Of a DNA stretch of 64,000 nucleotides, positions 1 through 10,300 are shown one piece after another (within the stretch, counting starts at the first letter, position 1; each line of letters begins with the position of its first letter). The notes under the pieces are model-generated. The model had not been told where the DNA came from. It worked only from the letters and a program-made list of their open reading frames with translations, and did no database searches. Location of the stretch: NCBI RefSeq assembly GCF_905220565.1, contig NC_059394.1, positions 5,215,501 to 5,279,500 on the forward strand, read 5' to 3'. The translations under genes and the position numbers were made by a program. The DNA is from Melitaea cinxia. Taxonomy: Eukaryota; Arthropoda; Insecta; Lepidoptera; Nymphalidae.

Positions 1-830
1 ATAGGTTCCTTATAGGGCGTAAACATCCGCTGAGAACGGATTTTACGAAACTCGATCCATAAGGGGATAAAACGGGGGTTGGAAGTTTATATGAAAGTCA
101 TATGTTATTAAGGTAGGAGACTTGAAATTTAAAATGTATGCTCTATAGATGGCGAGGAAGTGACCAAATAATACATCGTAATCTATATATATAAAAGAGA
201 AAGGTCACTGATTGACATCACGAGAACTTAAAAACCGCTGGATGGTCCATCCATCCAAGATGGACAAAGATGAAATTTGGCAGGGAGGTAGATTATAGTT
301 AGTAGACGTCCGCTAAGAACGGATTTTGCGATATTCCATCGCTAAGGAGGTTTAATTGGGGTTGATAGTTTGTATGAAACATATACAGTAGCAACAAGTT
401 CGCCTGATAGGTTATTCATACTGCAGCCTGAAAATAAAACTAAAAATGTGGTGTATAGAGAGGTTTTATAAAAATAACTATTAAATTATACTAAATTGTG
501 CCTTTGAAAAAGTTACTGAGTGATAAGCATTTCAAGTGACTGAAATAAAATAGATATAATTAATAGTAATGCATATCTTCATAACCACGCGGACGTAGTC
601 GCGGACAACAGTTAGTGTATTATAAAACAAAGTTCCCAAAAGCGTATGTGACCGATTCCCTCAAAATCTACTTAACGGATTTTCATGCGGTTTCACAAAT
701 TCAAGAGGAAGGTTTACGGAACGGCAAAGCCGATTTTGATGAGAGTTTCCCTGGAAGTTTGCCGGGAAAACTTTGTGACAAACTGATTTCAACGCGGGCG
801 AAGCCGCGGGCACAGCTAGTTGTTATCTAT
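1..830 (+). mobile_element. Helitron-like non-autonomous repeats
   Basis: Two pieces of one repeat family lie in tandem. The stretch at 10-110 (GAGAACGGATTTTACGA and following) and that at about 300-380 (TAAGAACGGATTTTGCGA) are recognisably the same internal segment. The second copy runs from about 184 to 826 and ends in a GC-rich palindromic stretch (GAAGCCGCGGGC) followed by CTAG and then T, the arrangement expected for a Helitron 3' terminus (CTRR next to a host T). A 98-codon ORF at 615-911 is part of this repeat and is not a gene. A related copy with the same kind of terminus lies at about 10490-11199. No Rep or helicase coding is visible, so these are non-autonomous. Assignment to Helitrons rests on the terminus and remembered lepidopteran repeats. 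Confidence 0.6.
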
Positions 831-1060
831 AAAATTAAAGTGCTACAACTTTGTATGTTTTACTTTATGTTAAAACTTAAACTACTACAAAAATTTATAC
901 GCAAGAAGTGAAAAATTGTAATGTCAGTAATAAGTAAATCAGTATGCGTGTCAGTTCGGACATGCGATTTCAGTTTACTCCTTAAGAACGATTAACGTCA
1001 TGTTTAAAAATCAGTCCTGCTTGCAAGGTACCTCGCGAACATCACTCTCGGTCAGTTGTT

Positions 1061-1381
1061 TCACACGAGATCCCTCCCAACATTTTTTTCCTGGAGTCTT
1101 TCGTCCAGGAGGCGCAGCCGCGTCCCAAGTACCTGCGAGGCCAGCAGCGTGACGGTGGCCTCGAGCGCGCCGGCCACGAGGCGCTCGCTGGGCGCGGGCA
1201 GCGCGCTGGCGGCCGACGACATGCTGCCCGCGGACTCGCTGCGCGCCGCGCGCGCGCCCGGACTGCCCGCCGCGCCCGCCCCGCCCCCCGCGCCCGCCCC
1301 GCCTCCCGCCGCGCCGCACGAGCACGCACGCCGCCTCCCGCGCGGGGAGCGCGCGCCGCTCGCCTCCTCCGAGTGGTACGC
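1061..1381 (-). CDS. Nup188: Nup188 putative last coding exon, extremely GC-rich
   Basis: The acceptor CGTGTCCCCCAG precedes GCGTACCACTCGGAG. The frame follows in phase 0 from the exon at 1928-2144 and stays open for 106 codons to TGA at 1061-1063. It encodes a Gly/Ala/Arg/Ser low-complexity stretch and then SERLVAGALEATVTLL, a hydrophobic helix in the position where human NUP188 has its C-terminal helix before the tail. Base composition is dominated by G and C, unlike the AT-rich middle exons of the same gene. Other frames here also stay open because of the composition and are shadows. I see no clear poly(A) signal on the minus strand just below 1061, so a further short exon cannot be excluded. 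Confidence 0.7.
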   Translation of the reverse strand, partial: AYHSEEASGARSPRGRRRACSCGAAGGGAGAGGGAGAAGSPGARAARSESAGSMSSAASALPAPSERLVAGALEATVTLLASQVLGTRLRLLDERLQEKNVGRDLV

Positions 1382-4300
1382 CTGGGGGACACGCGCGGAA
1401 TTGTTACCACATACTGCCACCTTCTTGTCGATTCTCCTCTGCAGAATCTACATTCCGAATCGGTGCTAGCTTGAATTTTAACTATAATTAATTAAGTGTA
1501 GTATAATTTGTAACATTACAGTTCAAAAGTGGTTTTGAAGGCTATTTGAATCAAGTAGCTTTAGATTTTCATGTTTTTTTTTTTATATCGTAATGCTTGT
1601 ACTGGAGCTTTGTAATATGATGCAGTTATTTTTATTTTTTTAACTAATTAAAAAAATGAAGAGTAGCTCAATTCGACTGCATTTTTTTTTTTGGTGTAAC
1701 TTTTTATTGGGTCTACCGATTTTGATGATTCTTTTTCGACCGAGATCTGCTGAGTATTTTTGTAATTTTTTGTTTGTAGTAAATTCAAGTCGGTTTTTTT
1801 TTTACTTGTGAACGAACACAATTATTTCTATTAAATATTGATAAAGGGTTTAGTTCAAGCATTAATCTCATTTGTGATGTTAAATGATAGCCTAGTCAAA
1901 CAATCTCAATAAAAAAAAAATACTAACGTGATTTAACGATTTTGTGAGCAAGCAAATCGCAGGCAGAATAGTTCCGAAAGTGAGTTGAGGGAACTGCTCG
2001 TATGTGATTTTCGGTGCACCAAAGTGGAGTTCAACAATCGGTTGCCATCGTTCAGTATCTAACTCTGGATCAGCCAAAAGGGATAGCAAGTCTGGACTGA
2101 ACGACAGCAGGCAGAGTGTTGCCATGTGAAGAATTTCCAATATTCTGTAAATGACATTTGTTATTACGAACACTTAAATGAATAAAATTCACTAGTTTAG
2201 TTAAAAAGCCGACCCAAGACGGGATAACAATACACGGACCGAAGACAAGTCAGCCCTGCGGTCACCAACCCGCCTGCCCAGCGTGATGACTATGAGCATA
2301 AACCAAGAGTTGGAGACTTAGGGAGGCCTATGTAAAGAAGTGGAGTGTGATAGGCTGAAGTAAATTACTAGTTGGATACATACACAAAAAGTAAATGCCT
2401 TACCGTGCACACTTTAACACAGTTCAAATTATAATTACACTTTTAAAGATATAGTCTCGGTGTGACACATACACGGCACAATTTTATTGAAGTAGGGCGC
2501 AGCAGAAAATATCTTGATCAAAATTTGCAGCAGACTCACTATACTTTTACCTACTCACAAATAACACTGCTTTCAAGTAGGTACTGGGGAGGGTCGAGGA
2601 TAGGGTCGGCAAAAAGTTTGCGATGCTTCTGGTGTTGCAGGCGTCTGTGAGTTACGGTAATCGCTTGGCACCAGGTACATAGGCTTGCACGCCGACCTAG
2701 TCGTGTGGAAAGGAGAGGGTGAGATCACCTGTGCAGCGCGGCGGGCGCGGGCGGCGCGGCCGGCGGCTGGTCGTCGGGCTGCGGCGTGAGCTCGGGCGAG
2801 CGGCGCGCGCGCAGCAGCAGCAGCACGCACTGCTGCAGGCACGCGCTCGCGCCGCGCTGCGCGCACGCGCGTCACGGACGGGGGGGTCGAAATTAGGCTA
2901 TGTCTTAGATTAAGAACCATCGAATTATAGGGTTTTGGGGGGGTGGAGGGCAGGGGGTGGAGGAGGAGCTACACTAGGTAACACTGCCATCATTCGGAAA
3001 CCAATGGTAATGGAGATATCCAAAACCGAATCGGAGCACCCCACTATCCACAAATTATGCCGATAAATGGTCTGATTTGAGCTTAGATGATTAGGTTAAA
3101 AAAAAATTTAATTTAATTCACGTCATGTTTTTATATATTCAGTAACAATTATTAAAAATTAATTTAATATTGAATATATTTCGTATATAACAGTAAATAA
3201 GTAAAAACAAAATATATTTAAGTAAAAACCTTTTTAGACCTAGGTCTTAGACCTTTGCCTTTTACAGTTATTTAGGCAAAAACAATGAATTTAGTGTGGC
3301 AGTGGTACCGGGGGTCGCGTACCTCACCCTCCCTCTCCCCTTCCCCCCAAAGTCCCGAAATTCAATGATTCTTAATCTAAAACTTTACCCGAAATTATAA
3401 TCACGGTTACTGCCGTACAACCAAAATGTACATTATCAGAGTTATTGACTTGATCATCACAGCAGCCTTTCGCAGTCCACTACTGGACATAGGCCTTCAC
3501 AAGTTCACGCCAAAAATGACGTGAACTCGTGTGTTTTGCCCATAGTCACCAAGCTGGGCAGGCGGGTTGGTTACCGCAGGGCTGGCTTTGTCACACCGAA
3601 GACGCTGCTGCCCGTCTTCGGCCTGTGCATTTCAAAGCCAGCAGTTGGATGGTTATCCAGCCATCGGTCGGCTTTTTAAGTTCCAAGGTAATAGTGGAAC
3701 TGTGTTATCCCTTAGTCGCATCTTACGAACTATATTCTTTGATGTTGTAACCACACAGCATATTGACTTGATAGTGATCAATAATGTGTTGCATGAACTT
3801 ACCATTATGCCAATTAATGAGTTAATGTTTTGAAGCCGCCATCTCGCTTCGAACTTCACCATCTGAACGATGAGGTTGAGAGTCGATGCGCATAAATTCA
3901 ACGCATCTAGGTTATACACTTGACGAGGAAGTAAAACTGTTTCGATGAGATGTTCCAGATGAACACCGACAAAGGTGATCGCTTCGCCGGCGAAGAATTG
4001 TCCATGTTTCATCAACATCATCGATATAAAATCTAATCCGTAACCATAGACACGCCACCACTCTTGATGTTTCCAAGACAAAGGGTTGTTCCCATTACCG
4101 TTGTTTTCAAACTTCGGCGGTAGAAGTTGCATCCATAGAAATTGGTCAACATCGCTCATCAGTAGATCTTTACAGAATGGACCTCTAGAGTACGCTGTCA
4201 AACATCTCAGGGCAGCTAAAGATGTCTGATAGTATTTTTTATTTTGTAAGCAAATTTGTAGATAACAGAGCAACTTATTTATAAACTTCGTGGACTGGAA

Positions 4301-7300
4301 CCACTGAGATAGGCCAGAAAACATATCGTCGTATAAATCCAAGCATTGTTCAAGCATGGCTAGTGATAAAACTATAGGCGGTATATCTTCGTTTGGGTTT
4401 TGTTTGGCACCATTTATCTTCTCGTCTCTTATTTCATCAAACAATTTTTCCAATTCCAAACTATTAATATTAGTGACGGAACGTATAATACTTTGAGCTA
4501 GCACACTATTTGCCTTTATTTCGTAATCCAAGCTGCTAATAGCAACCGTTCCGATGGACAATATAGAACGAATAGCTCGTGGATGTAGACACTCATAAAC
4601 GATAGCAGTATTAGTTAACAAATTATCAATTTGCTTGGCGCTAGTTTTACGATTATCAAAACAATCATCTTTCCAATTTGCTAGCATAATAACGTACAGT
4701 TCTGCTAAAATAACAACAAGTCTGCCATCTTTTAGATCGTCCAATTCATTTAATAATGCAGTCATGCAAGGCGCTACCATTTTCGTCTTGTGTGCAATAT
4801 TCAGACTTATAGGCAAACATTTACAGAAGATTGTAGTAAAATCTTTCCAAGATGTAAGAAGACCTAGCCACACTGGTACTTTGTCGACGACATCCTCTTC
4901 ACTACCTCTACCTTTTAATGAAAATATATATTCTATCCAATCATCCAAGTGTTTCTTATTAGTATCAAAAAATAATTCTAACATATCCTTGAAATTACTC
5001 TCAAGTTTTCCTCTTGAAACGAAAAGTTCGATTCCGAGGACATTAAATATTTGACTATATGTTCGTAGTTCTGGTTGAATTTCACTAAAAAGGGGACTGG
5101 TCATGTGTTCCCAAAACTTCGGGTGTTCCCGAAGTTTCTTGACTAAAATTTGCATATTGTTCTTCCACAAAGCATGAAATAGGGCCATAATACATGCCAG
5201 TAGTGGACTATGCAGTAATTTAGCATCCTGTAAATAATAATAGTTTGATTACTGATGATAATTGCTTAGGTTTATGTGTTATTAATTTAAGACGATTGTA
5301 CCATAATTGTAATATAACTAGCATTTGGCAACGGTTTTGCTCTCGTAGCAATTGATAATATTGAAATTAAGGAGCTCAAGAAGTGTATAATGTAATATGC
5401 AGATTATGCAGTCAAAATCCTAAAAATAAAATTTCATGCTTCTACTTCTACTTCCGATATGACAGGAAAACGTTGAAGATATATTGAGGTGTAACAAATG
5501 ACATCAAGACTAAAAAAATTACATTTGATTATTTCTTTATTTATTTAACCAATACCTAAGTCAATCTAAAAATAAATATGTGTGGATTTAATAATATATA
5601 TGTATATATATCAGTCACATTCTTACAGAATAAGTAAATATTCTCACAGAATTTAAAATACTTACTGCCTTCACAGTTCCAAGATAATCGGCCATATATC
5701 CAAGGATACCTTCAAAACTGTCATCTGGCTCTGTTTGGGGAGTAACTTCTTTATTTTGATTATCTTTCTCTTTTTCTTCTGCTTTAACTTTTTCGTGGTT
5801 CATCATAAAGAAAGCCTCGGTAAGTCCTGGTTGTTTACCGACACAGGTGGTTACAAAATCTAATATAGCGATTTTCAGTTCAATTGTTTCATATTCATCT
5901 CGGAGACGATCAAGGAATATCACTCGTACTTGATAAGCTGTCATGTCTAGTGATGCAAATAATGACATTTGGAAACCCTGAAAATTATTCGTTAGATTAC
6001 TTATCCAATACTTATTGAATGTCTGAAATTTCTATTAAGTATGAGCTATTATAGTTATATATCATATTATAATATATTTTATTTAATATCTATTGATAAC
6101 ATATACGATATTTTTCTTGCTTAAAAGTTATTGTGACTGATTTCTAGACAAAAAATTGGTTACAATTATTTATTTAGATGTTTTACTCACATCGGCAAAC
6201 CTTTTCAGTAGACGGCAGCTGAGCACCGACAAACTCTTATTAAATGCATGGTTGATATAGCTCGTAACCTTTGGCACAACTTTTAACTCATCTTTTTGTT
6301 TATTTTGTGCGAATATAAGCCTTTCTAGAGGTGTGACCTCTTTTAGATCACTGACTAAAGATTTCTGCCGAAGTACAAACATCACAATAGCAAGACATCG
6401 CTGTAAAGTTGATGTGTATTGACAACCGAGACCTGATACCCAATTTGTATCTTCTTGTATTAGATGCTCTAGGTGATCGTTACCTGAAAAAAATTAGTAA
6501 ATATTTATATTGAATCAAAAAAAAGGTTGTCGTCATTTAAACTAAATCCAAGCCTTAACAAATATTTGTAACATAATAAGAAATATTCAACCTAAATGCT
6601 GTTAATGATAAAGATTCTTTGCTACTGCAATATTTAAAAAGCAGGAAACAAAGTATATCATCTTGAACGAAAAAAAAAAAAAAAATAAGCTACTGTAATT
6701 TAATTGACAGTAAAAAAATATTTGTATTATTTTTAGTAAAATTTACAAAGCCAGTATTATCTTTTATTTAAATTGTCTTTTAAAGTCATTTATTAAATCA
6801 AATTCGATACAAATTATTTAATTAAATTGAATTAAATCTAAGTTATTTTCTAATAATAATGTATATTAGTTAAATAAAAAAAAATCATTAAGCATGAATC
6901 TTCCAGAGGTGTAACCGTAATGTTTAAATTTACCAATTGAAATAATTTTCAGTAGCTCCAATGTATTCTCTGTATACATGAGACTATACACACAAGTTTT
7001 TCTCAACAATGTCATGCTTGGTTTCGTGTTAGACTGCTCGAGAATAAGAGTAAACAGTTTAGCACATCTCTGTAAGAGTTTACGCCTTTCTGAAGTGTTG
7101 TTGTAACGCCATCCGCAAACATTTGGAAAAATTTCGCGCACCATAAGTACTAGACCTGGCAGTATGATTTCTTTTATTATTCTGTCATCATCTGATGCCT
7201 GAAATAAAAGAATAATTAATAATTACTGACAAATTTATATTCATAAATTAGTATGTTATGTTATGAATTTCGTATAAAAGTGTTGTTTTATTTTACAATT

Positions 7301-10300
7301 TTACATTTTATTTTAAAATCAAACAAGTAGTTCATATCACCTCTAGAAAGGCACACAACATGTCAATGTAAGTTCCTAAGAAGCCGTAAGTTCCACTGGG
7401 TTGTTCGATGGTCACTAAGTAAGTACCAACTGCAGCAGAATCCAAAGATGCTCCATTAGCGTACTCTACATGAGTCAGTTGTTGGTTGACAATACGTGGT
7501 AAGAGACCTGTATTGATAAGCCTGAAAAAAAAATGTTTCTTTTATGGAGTTTTATTGACAAATTTGCACCTACAAAACTGAAAGCATGTCACCCAATAAC
7601 ACAGATAATTTTTATTTTATCTTTTATATGTAGAACCTTAACATAGTTACCATGAAAAAACTGATATATTAGTAAATTAAATATATAACCTCAAATGGAC
7701 TTCTTTTGGGAATATCTGAATCAAAGTCGTACATATTTCGAGACATTCAATCAACAGAGGCAACGGCGGTGCATCTGATCTCATAAACCGAACCAAAACA
7801 TCAAACACGCCTTCACTCGGGCCGACCAACATTCTTGGAATTTCCTTTTTCAACGCTTTCAAAACACCTTTTAATACTCTTGTGCCTTCGTAAACTCGTT
7901 CTAGAGTAACGTTTATGTTTTGATGACTTTGCTTGCGATCTAACGCTTTTTCTATTTCGTTATTAAAGACAGTCCAATAGGTATATGGAGTCCGGAAATG
8001 TATCATAGTGCCTTCTTTTCTTTCCATGACGGTTGCTTTGGAACCAGTTTCGATGCGATAAGACTCATCACCCAGAGGAAAATATTCGCGTCCAATGATA
8101 GCGTCATCTGCTTGCAATGACATTATTGGAACTGAGTTTGGATTATATATCTCACTGTAGACGGGAAGATTTTTAAGTTGTGCTATTAGCTAAAAAAATT
8201 GTAATTTATAAATTATTGAAATATCTCCTATCTATTTATTCATACTGTCCTACATTACAAATAGGTTTTCAGAAAAGCTTAAAGATAGTTAGAGATTAAT
8301 AATTCATTTCTTCAGATCAACCCAAATTATGGTATAAATTGTTTTTAGACATAGTGTGGCATAAAATATTAAATAAAGTTTAATTTGAATACTTACATTT
8401 ATTACACTGTCCTTGCCTGCTTCAGCCAATCCAGCTGATAGTATAGACAGCGCATTGAAATTGTAAGGAAAGTACTCCAAAGCTGTATTCCATAGCGAAA
8501 CCACTCCATACAGTTCATCTCTTTGATATAATTCCCAGAATTCTTCAGCTAAGCTGGGAGTCTTTAAGAGGTCAGCACATAAAGGCATGATGCCAGGCTG
8601 GTGGCTCAAAGTACCATCTCCATCAAACTTGTCACACATTTCGTTCAAAAGTTTAAACAATCGGTGTCGTGTCACTAGTGAACATTTTGAGTTATCCTAA
8701 AACATTTTTGCTTCAGTCAATATTTGTAAAAATTACTAAAGAACTAAATACCAAGAATTAAGAGAAGTGAAATACAATAATACAAGTATATCTAGATAGT
8801 CATACTGTTATAATAAAGAAGAAAATAATAAAGATAAAACTTACAGTGAACACTGAACTGTTGAGCATCTGTTGGATGAACACAAAAACTTTCATTCTCA
8901 GTGCCGTTGCTCCATAGTGCTGGTATTGATTCTCAAACATTTTCGCGTAAGATTCACTCTGCAAATGATTTATAAAATAAGTTAAGGTTCTCTTTTTTAA
9001 TGGAGATTTTAAATTTGCAATATTCAAAATTAACAAGTTTTTTTTTAATGTCCAAATAATTGATAACTTTTGTAATTCCTATTCAATTGAAGATAATTAA
9101 AATCTAATAAATATTCCTAAACCGATTTGATTAAAATTCTAAATTGATTGTTTAATTTTATTTATATATTATGTTTACTTTGTGACCGTTTGTTAAATAT
9201 TTTTGATGTATATGCAGCATATGTACATTTTGGTTGCCTCGCACATGCATTTGTATGCACTAAATAAAATGATATTATTTTATTCATGGGCCAGTAATAA
9301 AGTGACCATTGTATTATTATTTTGAACAAACTTTAAATATTTATTAATTTTTATATTTAGTTATAGATTAAAATATTGCAACATATTATTATTCATCATT
9401 AAGAAAACTAAATCCATAAGACCTGTAATGTTAACATCATCCAAGTAATAAGCATAAGACTGTGTTCTGCATTTGGTTCCAATTTATTCAATTCTCCTTC
9501 TACTGTCTCTTTGGTCTTGTCTATCCAACTCGTTACACTCTTGCTAAAACAAAATGTTGTTTTAATTGTTGTCCAAAGAAATTTAATTTTCATCACAAAC
9601 CAAAACCTATTCAAACATGTTTAAACTGTAATAAAATTAAAAAAATATATATGAATTAATGAGGTGATGTGATATTGGTAACAATTAATTTATTTTGTTA
9701 GGTAGGTATGTACATGTAACTATTTCATTGGTTATATTATTTTACATAGTCTGGCCATAAACACTGTTGAAATTTAAAAATAAACAAAATAAGTATTACA
9801 TTTGTATTTGAAAACTGTCATTTTTATATGATTGTTCCTTGTTTTCTCATTGTCGCGCCTATACACTGTAAAATATTTTATGATATTAAAATGGAGTGTG
9901 ATGATAAAGAGAACCATTCACTGTGATTCCATTACCCAAAATAGGTATGAAGCCAGATACAATTTTTAAAAATCTCCATACACTTGGTATTGAGTCAAAT
10001 ATTTGTGTACTGGGCTAATGGCAGGTACAATGAAACCTCCTGTTTGTGTCATAAAAAGACCTGGCTGTCCACTTAGTGTTAGTAGGAAAACAGGCGAACA
10101 AAGCAGTAACGGAAAGAATTCAGAGAAATCTTGTCCTAGCAAAAGATTTTATCTTGGGACATAAAGACAGTACCTTGAACCATGTTGCGTGTTTTAAAAG
10201 ATGACTTGGGACTTGCAGCCTATAAGAGACGCACTGGTCATTTCTTAACTGATAATTAAAAAAAGAATAGGGTAGTAGAATCAAAACAACTACTTAAACA

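Noticed and set aside
615..911. 98-codon plus-strand ORF
   Set aside because: Lies in a Helitron-like repeat whose relatives occur elsewhere; no coding character.
1011..1469. Several overlapping Arg/Ala/Pro-rich ORFs on both strands
   Set aside because: They are open only because of the very high GC content; the frame at 1061-1381 is the one in phase with Nup188.
3529..3833. Plus-strand ORFs in a Nup188 intron
   Set aside because: They are the S1 SINE with target duplications.
4635..5054. 139-codon plus-strand ORF
   Set aside because: Antisense shadow of the long Nup188 exon, which matches the family on the other strand.
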